Assembly: GCA_964395045.1 (NCBI GenBank)
Contig: CAYNBE010000006.1
Location: forward strand, 1-38,880
Source of the DNA: UBA1413 sp964395045
GTDB taxonomy: Bacteria; Bacteroidota; Bacteroidia; Bacteroidales; Prolixibacteraceae
Reading direction: 5' to 3'
DNA: 38,880 nt
Shown: one piece after another, positions 9,458 through 16,931 of the stretch
How positions within the stretch are numbered: position 1 is the first letter of the stretch
How the letters are laid out: every line of letters begins with the position of its first letter
Position numbers and translations under genes: made by a program
The notes under the pieces: model-generated
Databases searched by the model: none
Seen by the model: the letters and a program-made list of their open reading frames with translations, nothing else
Told to the model about the DNA's origin: nothing

Positions 9458-9690
9458 TTATAGTTCAATTGATTTTACATCCAGTTAACTGAAAGGTTGT
9501 TTACAAATACTTACTCAGACTTAAAAAGATTCATATAGTGTCAGATCTCTTTTTATTTCGGTCGGGGGTAACTTCTTGCAGCGGAAAGGTGAAATTCTGC
9601 ATTTCTCCGGAATGTGACGATCATGCGATAATCCACTGCCCAAAATACATGAACCGCTTTGAAATTTGTTCTTAATCATGCTTTTGTACT

Positions 9691-9751
9691 TTGAATTCCG
9701 GCAAGCGAATTCGCCGTTCGATTTGCGGAGGGAAGTTTCAATTTCAATTTC
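9691..9751. repeat. Shortened copy of the GC-rich hairpin repeat
   Basis: TTGAATTCCGG, AGCGNATTC, CCGTT and later GGAAGTTTCAATTT recur in the same order as at 24870-25010, but here the two GC-rich hairpins in between are largely lost. It lies just beyond the decayed hepT remnant. Confidence 0.45.
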
Positions 9752-9779
9752 CAGAATTTTAGCTGCCTGAGATTTATTC

Positions 9780-10029
9780 TCATAGAAAATCTTTACAGGC
9801 AACATCCCATATAATTTCATAATCAACACCAAAATATTCGTGTGTAACTTTTTCTTGATAAATACATTTCTGACCATAGCACTTCGGAATATTTCACTTT
9901 GAACTCTTCCGGCAGCTCTTTTGGTCCCTCTCCTATCATTACAAAATTCCAAAATACTTCATCAACCAAATATTAGTTCCATTTAAATTCAGCGAACGAA
10001 AACCCTTTGATACATTCTGAATATGCACC
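9780..10029 (-). pseudogene. Remnant of a HepT-family (HEPN) toxin gene, frameshifted
   Basis: Read on the minus strand and allowing frame changes, this stretch gives HepT-family signatures in order: YSECIKGFSFAEF, an in-frame TAA, NFVMIGEGPKELPEEFK followed by KYSEVLW, then in another frame RNVFI, then HEYFGVDYEIIWDV (9801-9842) and KDFL before a TGA. In intact HepT the R-x4-H-x-Y core (RNVLIHEY) is the active motif. Here RNVFI and HEY are separated by about 14 extra bases and a frame change. HepT is the ribonuclease or tRNA-acting toxin partner of the MntA nucleotidyltransferase antitoxin. The N-terminus is missing. Conserved text surviving across three frames argues for recent decay. No functional product is expected. 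Confidence 0.75.
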
Positions 10030-10039
10030 ATCGACAGCA

Positions 10040-10120
10040 AAATGAACCGAACAATCCAAATTCCTTGACAGAGTATACTTCAAAAAAAGTAGGCCTGTAC
10101 CCCTTTAGCTTTGATAACAT
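10040..10120 (-). pseudogene. Remnant of an MntA-family nucleotidyltransferase antitoxin
   Basis: From an ATG at 10118-10120 the minus strand reads MLSKLKGYRPTFFEVYSVKE and continues FGLFGSF. This is the N-terminus of small MNT nucleotidyltransferases, ending at the GS of the GS-x10-DxD catalytic motif. The rest of the gene, including the DxD, is absent; the sequence passes within ten bases into HepT-like text. A single deletion that removed the end of mntA and the start of hepT would explain this. The order antitoxin then toxin on one strand matches known mntA-hepT operons. Confidence 0.65.
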
Positions 10121-10259
10121 GTCGTTCTTTGTCAGGATGCTCAAAGGTAAATATTTTATTATAAAAGACAGCCAGCTCTGTTTTAGCATGCTATATAATT
10201 GTTATACAGCTCATTCGGAAGCAAGTCTTAACATTCATATTGTTCATTTATTTAAATAG

Positions 10260-10278
10260 GCAGCAAACCATTTGCTGC
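10260..10278 (-). terminator. Likely terminator downstream of prfA
   Basis: GCAGCAAA-CCA-TTTGCTGC is a perfect 8-bp stem with a 3-base loop, 35 bases past the prfA stop codon. The tail on the minus strand is AT-rich (CTATTTAAAT) rather than a pure T run, so the strength is uncertain. Confidence 0.55.
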
Positions 10279-10312
10279 GGGACACTTCTGTAACTTTTTC
10301 TCAGAAACTTAA

Positions 10313-11398
10313 TTAAATCTCTGCTTCTTTCAGCCGCTCGGCATTCTCCTCGATCATCAGTTTTTCGATGATTTCATCGAGGTCCCCGGCAACAATAGCA
10401 GACAGGTTGTATAGGGTCAGGCCGATCCGGTGGTCGGTGACCCTTCCCTGTGGCCAGTTGTATGTCCTGATTTTGGCTGAACGGTCACCTGTTGAGACCA
10501 TGGTCTTTCTCCGCCGGGCTATATCATCGATGTATTTTTGATACTCCATGTTGTAAATTCTGGTCCTAAGTTCGGTCATCGCCTTTGCAAGGTTTTTAAT
10601 CTGTGATTTCTCATCCTGGCAGGTCACCACAATCCCGGTCGGGATATGGGTAAGGCGGATGGCAGAATAGGTGGTGTTCACCGACTGACCTCCTGGTCCC
10701 GATGAGCAGTAGGTATCTTTCCTGATATCACTCTCTTTCAATTCGATATCAAACTCTTCCGCCTCGGGAAGAACAGCTACCGTAGCTGCCGAAGTATGCA
10801 CCCTGCCCTGAGCTTCAGTTTGGGGCACCCGCTGTACCCTATGGACTCCCGATTCATATTTCAGCACTCCGTAAACACCCTCTCCTCTGACCTCGGCCAC
10901 AATCTCCTTGAACCCTCCGGCCGTTCCTTCGTTCACATTGGTCACCTCCAATTTCCATCCTTTTCGTTCGCAGAACTTGGAATACATCCGAAAAAGGTCG
11001 CCCGCAAAGATACTGGCTTCATCCCCGCCGGTACCAGCCCTGATTTCGAGGATCGCATTCCTCGAATCCTCCGGATCGGCCGGAACCAGTAAAAGCTTTA
11101 TTTCGTTTTCCTTTCCCAGTATAAGTTGTTCCGTCGATTCGATCTCCTGCCTGGCCATCTCTTTCATTTCAGGATCACTTTCCTCAGTCAGTATCTCCTT
11201 CCCCAACTCAATGTTATCGACCAGAGCTTTATACTCCCTGAATGCCTTCACCAACTGCTCAAGCCGTTTGAATTCCTGGTTCAGTTTTACATAACGCTTC
11301 ATGTCAGACATAGAAGCCGGGTCGGTGATCTGTTGTGAAATTTCTTCGTACCGGTTCAATATCGGCTCATATTTTTCTAACAGTGAATAATCAGACAT
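10313..11398 (-). CDS. prfA: Peptide chain release factor 1
   Basis: RF1 recognises UAA and UAG in the ribosomal A site and triggers peptide release. From the ATG at 11396-11398 (M-S-D-Y-S-L-L) the protein is 361 residues, the normal RF1 length. A longer frame back to 11434 would add an unlikely 12-residue extension. The helical N-terminal domain is followed by the anticodon-recognition segment, here RVPQTEAQGRVHTS (P-x-T class, RF1 rather than RF2), and the universal GGQ in GPGGQSVNTTYSAIR. It lies downstream of purM on the same strand, but a 416-base gap containing repeat-like sequence separates them. Confidence 0.97.
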   Translation of the reverse strand: MSDYSLLEKYEPILNRYEEISQQITDPASMSDMKRYVKLNQEFKRLEQLVKAFREYKALVDNIELGKEILTEESDPEMKEMARQEIESTEQLILGKENEIKLLLVPADPEDSRNAILEIRAGTGGDEASIFAGDLFRMYSKFCERKGWKLEVTNVNEGTAGGFKEIVAEVRGEGVYGVLKYESGVHRVQRVPQTEAQGRVHTSAATVAVLPEAEEFDIELKESDIRKDTYCSSGPGGQSVNTTYSAIRLTHIPTGIVVTCQDEKSQIKNLAKAMTELRTRIYNMEYQKYIDDIARRRKTMVSTGDRSAKIRTYNWPQGRVTDHRIGLTLYNLSAIVAGDLDEIIEKLMIEENAERLKEAEI

Positions 11399-11814
11399 AA
11401 CAAAACGATTTGAAGATTTGAAGAATGAGTCCACTCTTAAGTAAAATTTCAGGCAAACCTGCCTACCCTGCCTTCCGGCAGGCAGGCTCCAGGCAGGGGC
11501 ACCAAGAATGCAAAGTATAAATATTTAATTAAAAACACATTGAGAACTTTGCGTAGTTTGTATGGCATATTAAGTGCACTTAAGATTTGAAGATTAAAAA
11601 AGGAAAACCTTGGATACAGTTATCCTGATCGTTGGTTGTTCCGGAAATTATCCGGCTCCCGGAGTTCATTCATTTTCATTTTTAAGAAAAGCAAGCTGAT
11701 AACTGGTAAAAATGTTTGCTGCGGTCAGATTATCGATTTCACTCCTGACAGTTGTCATTTGAGATCGATGACTCAAGATTCAAGACTGATGACTTAAGGT
11801 TTCCTTAAGTGCAG
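11399..11814. other. Non-coding gap between purM and prfA with short palindromes
   Basis: No credible gene is present. A CCTGCC-TTCC-GGCAGG hairpin at 11467-11482 belongs to the same CTGCCGGCAGG-type family seen at 25052-25065 and 31447-31456. A perfect 14-base palindrome, TTAAGTGCACTTAA, lies at 11570-11583, and TTAAGTGCA recurs near 11805. ATTTGAAG units flank the palindrome on both sides (about 11409 and 11586). Confidence 0.5.
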
Positions 11815-12981
11815 CTAATATTCAAAAATCCCCGCCTCGGTGTGAATTGTCAGTTTCCTGCCTTTGAAAGGCTCGACATGGCCTATGACGCGGGCTTCGA
11901 TTCCATAATACCTGGAGATGGCAATCAGTTTTCCGGCAATCTCAGGCTGAACATACAATTCCATCCGGTGCCCCATATTAAATGTCCTGTACATCTCCCG
12001 CCAGGAAGCTCCTGATTCTTCCCTGATCATCCTGAACAGCGGAGGAATGTCGAAAAGGCTATCTTTCACTACGTGCAGGTCATCCAGAAAATGTAGGATT
12101 TTTGTTTGACCGCCACCTGAACAATGGATGATGGCATGAATGTCGGGACGGTGGTTCTCCAGCATCCGGCTGATTACCGGGGCATAGGTCCGGGTAGGCG
12201 AAAGAACCAGTTTCCCGGCATCGTTCCCAAGTCCACTGACGACATCGGTGAGCCTGTATTTTCCCGAGTAAACCAATTCTGGGGGGATGCAGGGATCATA
12301 ACTTTCTGGATATTTTTGGGCAAGGTAGCCAGCAAAGATATCGTGACGGGCCGATGTAAGGCCGTTGCTGCCCATTCCGCTGTTGAATTCCCTTTCATAA
12401 GTTGCCTTTCCCGATGAGGAGAGGCCAACCACAACATCGCCGGAGCGGATGTTTTCGATATTGATCACATCGGAGCGTCGCATCCGGCAAATTACTGTTG
12501 AATCCACGACGATGGTTCTGACCAGGTCACCGATATCGGCAGTTTCTCCGCCCGTAAGGTACACCATGATCCCTAGTTCCCGGAGTTCGCTGCACACCTC
12601 TTCCGTCCCCCGGATGATGGCTCTGATCACTTCGCCTGGAATCAGGTTTTTGTTCCTCCCGATGGTCGATGAAACAAGGATTTGGCTGGTGGCCCCCACA
12701 CAAAGCAGATCGTCGATGTTCATGACAATGGCATCCTGGGCAATCCCTTTCCAAACAGAAAGATCACCTGTTTCCTTCCAGTAGAGGTAAGCCAGAGACG
12801 ATTTTGTGCCGGCACCGTCGGCATGCATGATGTTGCACCATGCTTCATCCCCTCCCAGAATATCCGGGACAATTTTACAGAAAGCTTTGGGATACAATCC
12901 TTTATCAATACCATTCACGGCATTGTGGACATCTTCCTTTGATGCTGATACGCCCCGGGCCAAATATCTCGACTGATCCAC
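11815..12981 (-). CDS. purM: Phosphoribosylformylglycinamidine cyclo-ligase (AIR synthase)
   Basis: PurM closes the imidazole ring, converting FGAM and ATP to AIR, step five of purine synthesis. At 388 residues it is the longer Bacteroidota form. Visible motifs are GVSASKEDVHNAV at the N-terminus, IMHADGAGTKSSLAYLYWKE, the GGETADIGDLVRT loop (GGETA is diagnostic of PurM), GSNGLTSARHD and the conserved TFNMGHRMEL near the C-terminus. The start codon is GTG (complement of 12979-12981), since no ATG lies nearby in frame and the protein begins as expected (RYLARGVSASKEDV). It starts 37 bases after the stop of the acyl-CoA synthetase gene, so the two are probably co-transcribed. Confidence 0.96.
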   Translation of the reverse strand: MDQSRYLARGVSASKEDVHNAVNGIDKGLYPKAFCKIVPDILGGDEAWCNIMHADGAGTKSSLAYLYWKETGDLSVWKGIAQDAIVMNIDDLLCVGATSQILVSSTIGRNKNLIPGEVIRAIIRGTEEVCSELRELGIMVYLTGGETADIGDLVRTIVVDSTVICRMRRSDVINIENIRSGDVVVGLSSSGKATYEREFNSGMGSNGLTSARHDIFAGYLAQKYPESYDPCIPPELVYSGKYRLTDVVSGLGNDAGKLVLSPTRTYAPVISRMLENHRPDIHAIIHCSGGGQTKILHFLDDLHVVKDSLFDIPPLFRMIREESGASWREMYRTFNMGHRMELYVQPEIAGKLIAISRYYGIEARVIGHVEPFKGRKLTIHTEAGIFEY

Positions 12982-13018
12982 CTTCGCTCTTTTTATCAGC
13001 CCGTAAAGGTATCAATTT

Positions 13019-14695
13019 TCAAAAACTTTTTTTAGTATAGAGGAATCGTTTGATTTTCTGGGTTGGTGTTTTTTCGAAGGGATCCTTTTGAAACAATACC
13101 TGCTGAATCCTTGAAAATTTGTTCACCTGTGTGTTAATTTTCTCATGGATTTCCCTGAGGATTTCATCTTTCCGATGGCTGATTTTCTCGGCAAAAAGGG
13201 AAGCATCGTGCCTGAACGACTGATACTGATGTTCAATTTCTTCCATATTGAGATGTATCAGGGCAACCAGTTTCCCCTTTTTTTCAACCACCAATGATTC
13301 GATCACATAACGCATCCTGTTTATGAGGGATTCAATTTCTTCGGGATAGATATTTTCACCCGAAGCGCCAACGATCATATTTTTTATCCTCCCTTTTATT
13401 CTAAGGAATCCGTCCTTATCAAATGAACCAAGGTCTCCGGTCCGGAACCAGCCATCAGGGGTAAACGCCTGGGCTGTCAGTTCGCGATTCATGTAATACC
13501 CTGTCATGACATTTGGCCCATAAGCCTGAATCTCCCCCTCTCCCGTAACAGGGTCTGCATCGGCTAGCCGGAGTTTCACTCCTTTTAGTACTGGTCCCGT
13601 TGACCCGATCCTCGGAGTTCTGGGGGAAGTCCCTGCCAGGAGCGGGCTTGTTTCGGTGAGACCATAACCGATGGCATAAGGGAACCTTGCTTCTTTCAAA
13701 AACCGCTCAACCTTGCTATCCAGTTTAGAACCTCCGACGCCAAAAAACGTAATCTCGCCGCCGAAAGTTTTAAGAAGTTTTCGTCCGGCTATCCTGTGTA
13801 AAAGCTTGCGCATCGGAGGGATTTTGTATAAAACCCTGGTTACCCTACTTTTTTGGAACTCTGGATAGATTTTCCCTTTAAATATTTTTTCGATCACAAG
13901 AGGGACCGAAAGAACCTTGGTGGGTTTCACCTGTTGCAGTGCCGGGATCAGAACGGAAGCTACAGGAGGTTTCCTGAGGTAATGTACCGAAGCCCCGTAA
14001 AAAAGAGGAAACAGAAATCCAAGAGTATTCTCATATGTGTGGGAAAGTGGCAGGATGGAGAGAAACCTGTCGGAAGAATAGAGCGGTTCAATGGTGAACG
14101 ATTGCATGGCATTCCAGGAAATATTTTTCTGGGTCAGCATGACTCCTTTCGAAGTGCCGGTTGTTCCCGAGGTATAAATAATGGATGCCAGGTCACTCTC
14201 CTCCACCTCGGGAAGTGTTTCCCATTCCGGCACCATACCGTAGAAAGGTTCCAGCGAACTGAGCTTCCTGAATGTTGTTCCTTCGGGTATAACAGCCATC
14301 CTGTCAGTGAGGATCATTTTCTTAATTCCCGGAAAATGTTCTTTTTCAACCTTATAATACAGGTTCTCCGATACAAAAAGAATTTTTGCCCCTGAATGCT
14401 CCACAATGCTCCTGATCTCTGCGGAATGAAAATCAGGAAGGATGGGTACGGCAACTGCACCCGACAATTGTATCCCGATGAATGCCACCCCCCAGTTGGG
14501 CATGTTTGAACTTAAAATCGCTACTTTATCCCCTTTGGCAATTCCGCAGGCCAGCAAAAATCCGGCAACCTCCCCTGCCTGTTCCTTCAGTTGTCCATAG
14601 GAAATAGCACTTTCACCTGCAAATGTAAGGGCGGGCTGATGGGCAAATTTCCTGAAGGACTCTTCCAGCAATGCCGGAATCGTGTATTTTGTCAT
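13019..14695 (-). CDS. AMP-binding long-chain acyl-CoA synthetase family protein
   Basis: A 558-residue member of the ANL adenylate-forming superfamily that would activate a fatty or other carboxylic acid with ATP and load it on CoA. The P-loop-like A3 motif IIYTSGTTGTSKGVMLT is at residues 172-188. The A5 motif appears as GYGLTETSP, A7 as WFRTGDLG, and A8 as KGRIKNMIVGASGENIYPEEI. The length and the FadD15-like GENIYPEEIE pattern fit long-chain acyl-CoA synthetases of Bacteroidota; the true acyl substrate is not shown by sequence. No signal peptide is seen, so it is cytoplasmic or membrane-associated. It is the first gene of an apparent run with purM, and a TAATTTTG -7-like site lies upstream. 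Confidence 0.92.
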   Translation of the reverse strand: MTKYTIPALLEESFRKFAHQPALTFAGESAISYGQLKEQAGEVAGFLLACGIAKGDKVAILSSNMPNWGVAFIGIQLSGAVAVPILPDFHSAEIRSIVEHSGAKILFVSENLYYKVEKEHFPGIKKMILTDRMAVIPEGTTFRKLSSLEPFYGMVPEWETLPEVEESDLASIIYTSGTTGTSKGVMLTQKNISWNAMQSFTIEPLYSSDRFLSILPLSHTYENTLGFLFPLFYGASVHYLRKPPVASVLIPALQQVKPTKVLSVPLVIEKIFKGKIYPEFQKSRVTRVLYKIPPMRKLLHRIAGRKLLKTFGGEITFFGVGGSKLDSKVERFLKEARFPYAIGYGLTETSPLLAGTSPRTPRIGSTGPVLKGVKLRLADADPVTGEGEIQAYGPNVMTGYYMNRELTAQAFTPDGWFRTGDLGSFDKDGFLRIKGRIKNMIVGASGENIYPEEIESLINRMRYVIESLVVEKKGKLVALIHLNMEEIEHQYQSFRHDASLFAEKISHRKDEILREIHEKINTQVNKFSRIQQVLFQKDPFEKTPTQKIKRFLYTKKSF

Positions 14696-14722
14696 CTCTT
14701 ATCCTCAATTAATGAACCATGA

Positions 14723-14741
14723 ATGATGTCGAAAACATCAT
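14723..14741 (-). promoter_or_regulatory. Inverted repeat in the acyl-CoA synthetase leader
   Basis: ATGATGT-CGAAA-ACATCAT is a perfect 7-bp inverted repeat between the -7-like site (14749-14756) and the start codon (14695). It could be an operator or an mRNA hairpin. This is motif evidence only. Confidence 0.25.
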
Positions 14742-14748
14742 GAGGCTG

Positions 14749-14756
14749 CAAAATTA
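14749..14756 (-). promoter_or_regulatory. Candidate -7 element for the acyl-CoA synthetase/purM run
   Basis: The minus strand reads TAATTTTG, a match to TAnnTTTG, giving a leader of about 45-50 bases. No good -33 TTTG is seen at the expected distance. Confidence 0.35.
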
Positions 14757-14856
14757 ATCAAAAAACAAGGTGCTGGAATTCAGTCTGAACTGGCAAAAAA
14801 GCTGGTATATGTCTGCAAAAAAAGGCAAAAATCAGGTAAAGATCAATGAAACAGGC

Positions 14857-14887
14857 TTTAAGTTGCGGATCAGGAATGCTATATTTG
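14857..14887 (+). promoter_or_regulatory. Candidate promoter of the HD hydrolase gene
   Basis: TTTA (14857-14860) is separated by 19 bases from TATATTTG (14880-14887), close to the Bacteroidota TTTG-N19-TAnnTTTG consensus with one mismatch. The predicted start of transcription lies about 40 bases before the ATG at 14936. Confidence 0.55.
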
Positions 14888-14935
14888 TTTCCGGAAGGGA
14901 CAAACAGAGGTTAAAAAAAAGTTAATTCTCATGCA

Positions 14936-15598
14936 ATGGCGCAAAAAAGTGAAGATTATTCGACCGATTGGGTTGAAACCACTGAACAAATGTTAAAAGA
15001 AAGGTTCCAGATAAGCGAAGGATCGCACGACTGGTTTCATATTGACAGAGTTAGAAAGCTGGCATTGCTCCTGGCAGAGAAGGAAGGGGGAGATCCGTTT
15101 CTGATTGAGATGGCTGCTTTGCTACACGATCTGGACGATTGGAAACTGAAAGGAGGCAGCAAAAGTTTTTCGGTAACAGAGTGGTTTGATTTTTTAGGTA
15201 TGGATTTGAAATCCAGGGAACACATCTCCCGGATCATTGAAGAAGTATCGTTCAAAGGGGCAGGGGTATCAACTCCCTGCTCATCAGTCGAAAGCAGGAT
15301 TGTTCAGGATGCTGACCGGCTTGATGCAATGGGGGCCATTGGTATATCCAGGGCGTTTGCATACGGCGGAAGTAAAGGTCATCCATTGCACCTGCCAGGT
15401 GTTGACCCGCATTATCATAATACCTTCTGCAGTTATCGGACGTATAAAGGAAGCACCATCAACCATTTTTACGAAAAGCTCCTGCTGCTGAAAGAGAGGT
15501 TAAATACACCGGAAGCCATCCGTATTGCTGAAGGCAGACACCGTTTCATGCTCGAGTTTCTGGAACATTTTTTAAAGGAATGGGAGCAGGAAATATAA
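14936..15598 (+). CDS. HD-domain metal-dependent phosphohydrolase
   Basis: A 220-residue cytoplasmic HD-superfamily protein like YpgQ/YedJ. HD residues are visible in order: His31 (SHDWFH), the His64-Asp65 pair in ALLHDLDDW, and the Asp residues of VQDADRLDAMGAIG (125-130), expected to bind a divalent metal. The segment HPLHLPGVDPHYHNTFCSYRTYKGSTINHFYEKLLLLK is spread over residues 150-190 and matches the YedJ-type C-terminal region. Some relatives hydrolyse nucleoside triphosphates to monophosphate and pyrophosphate, but the substrate here is not known. The VOC gene follows 65 bases later on the same strand and may be co-transcribed. Confidence 0.9.
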   Translation: MAQKSEDYSTDWVETTEQMLKERFQISEGSHDWFHIDRVRKLALLLAEKEGGDPFLIEMAALLHDLDDWKLKGGSKSFSVTEWFDFLGMDLKSREHISRIIEEVSFKGAGVSTPCSSVESRIVQDADRLDAMGAIGISRAFAYGGSKGHPLHLPGVDPHYHNTFCSYRTYKGSTINHFYEKLLLLKERLNTPEAIRIAEGRHRFMLEFLEHFLKEWEQEI

Positions 15599-15663
15599 CC
15601 TAACAGGGAAAGTTCCGTAATACAAAATGAATTTTCTTTAAACACATTCAAAACCACTGAAAA

Positions 15664-16056
15664 ATGACAATCGACCACATTGCAATCTGGACATACAATC
15701 TCGAAGGAATGAGAAACTTTTACATGCATTATTTCGATGCTTCATCGGGACATGCATATTACAACCATTCCAAGGAATTCCGATCTTACTTTCTCTCATT
15801 CGGGGGTACCTGCAAACTGGAAATTATGGAAATGCCGAATGTTCCCCTGAACAAGAACAACCCCATGAAGCAAAACACCGGTCTGATCCATTTTGCATTT
15901 AATCCTGGCTCGAGGCAGAAAGTGGATGAACTGACCGAACGGCTGCGAGCGGATGGTTTTAGGGTAATCGGAGAACCCCGGGTAACAGGTGATAACCTGT
16001 ATGAAAGCATTATCCTTGATCCCGACGGGAACAGGGTTGAACTGATGGCATATTAA
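15664..16056 (+). CDS. VOC/glyoxalase-fold protein
   Basis: A 130-residue single vicinal-oxygen-chelate domain (two beta-alpha-beta-beta-beta modules). The usual four metal ligand positions look filled: His5 in MTIDHIAIWT, Glu53 in CKLEIMEM, His76 in TGLIHFAF and Glu126 in DPDGNRVELMAY. The family includes glyoxalase I, fosfomycin-resistance proteins and dioxygenases; the sequence does not decide between them, and bacterial genomes carry many uncharacterised members. There is no signal peptide. It probably shares a transcript with the HD gene upstream and ends 41 bases before the convergent DUF3109 gene. Confidence 0.88.
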   Translation: MTIDHIAIWTYNLEGMRNFYMHYFDASSGHAYYNHSKEFRSYFLSFGGTCKLEIMEMPNVPLNKNNPMKQNTGLIHFAFNPGSRQKVDELTERLRADGFRVIGEPRVTGDNLYESIILDPDGNRVELMAY

Positions 16057-16097
16057 AGGCTTGCCCGGAGCATTCAAGGATGAATAAAATAAATTGC

Positions 16098-16691
16098 TTA
16101 AAGGTTCCCAGACCTGATTTTTCTTAGAAACGTTTTATTTTTTGCCACCTTTTCAAGTTCATTGTACCATTCTTCCCCATATTTCCGGATGAGCGCATCT
16201 TTCAGGAAACGATACAAAAGCATGTTGTTCCGGTGTCCACATACCCTGCCAGCCTGACAGATGGCGATCCTCTGGTAGTTTATGGCATCAAAGTGCCTGT
16301 ATTCGCTGATCCTCACCGGGAAAAGATGACATGATACCGGCTTACGGAAACCGGTTTTCCCCTCATAATATGATTTTTCGATAGCGCATTTCAGAATTCC
16401 TTCGTCATTATAGGAATATGCACACTGGCGATTTTCCACAAGGGGTGTCACGAGGTCTCCGTCGCTATCGATCACAGCGAAACCCTGCTTTGCAATTTCT
16501 TCCCGGTGGTGTTCCGGAAGAAAATGAACAATGTCGGGATAATCCCTTTCAATGGTTTCAGCTTCCTCCTTTGTGAGCGGTGCACCGGAATCGCCTTCGA
16601 TGCAGCATGCCCCCTTGCAAACCTTCAAATCACACTCAAATTGTTCCAGAAACAAATCAAGGCTGAGGATGGTCCGTCCAATTTCAATCAT
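16098..16691 (-). CDS. DUF3109 family cysteine-rich protein
   Basis: A 197-residue cytoplasmic protein with the DUF3109 (YkgJ-like) cysteine pattern: Cys20, Cys25, Cys29 and Cys30 in FECDLKVCKGACCIEGDSG, then Cys90, Cys102, Cys121 (SCHLFPVRI), Cys145 and Cys151. The clustered cysteines suggest a zinc or iron-sulfur site. The family is common in Bacteroidota and has no established function. It ends close to the VOC gene on the opposite strand; the 240 bases upstream hold one copy of the repeat that flanks gpmI. Confidence 0.88.
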   Translation of the reverse strand: MIEIGRTILSLDLFLEQFECDLKVCKGACCIEGDSGAPLTKEEAETIERDYPDIVHFLPEHHREEIAKQGFAVIDSDGDLVTPLVENRQCAYSYNDEGILKCAIEKSYYEGKTGFRKPVSCHLFPVRISEYRHFDAINYQRIAICQAGRVCGHRNNMLLYRFLKDALIRKYGEEWYNELEKVAKNKTFLRKIRSGNL

Positions 16692-16790
16692 TGCAATTCT
16701 TTCAGAAAGAAAGGGAAAACGAATAACATTTTATCAGTTTAAGATATTTACCAGTAATGGTGAATACATTGGAACACCTGCATACAGGGA

Positions 16791-16855
16791 GGGAATTTGT
16801 ATGTAAGAGCTAACCATTTCGGTTGGCACCGACATAAGTCGGGATGTTTATTTGA
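16791..16855. repeat. Interspersed repeat, copy 1 (downstream side of gpmI)
   Basis: About 60 bases that match 18577-18642 in the same orientation: GGGAATT-GTATGTAAGAG, a CATTTCGGTTGG block, then CCGACATAAGTCGG (a 5-bp hairpin with ATAA loop). By eye about 50 of 57 aligned bases agree. It lies outside any gene. Confidence 0.65.
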
Positions 16856-16931
16856 TCTATAAACGGGAAATGATAACCTGTGTATCTCAAATCAGAAAAA
16901 CTGCGAAACCCGGGATATATTGGTTTAATTC

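Noticed and set aside
9521..9952. A 143-codon minus-strand frame
   Set aside because: It crosses the hepT remnant in the wrong frame for most of its length and continues into the hairpin repeat; the HepT text lies in other frames.
10023..10259. A 78-codon plus-strand frame
   Set aside because: It is antisense to the recognisable MntA and HepT remnants and has no recognised motif.
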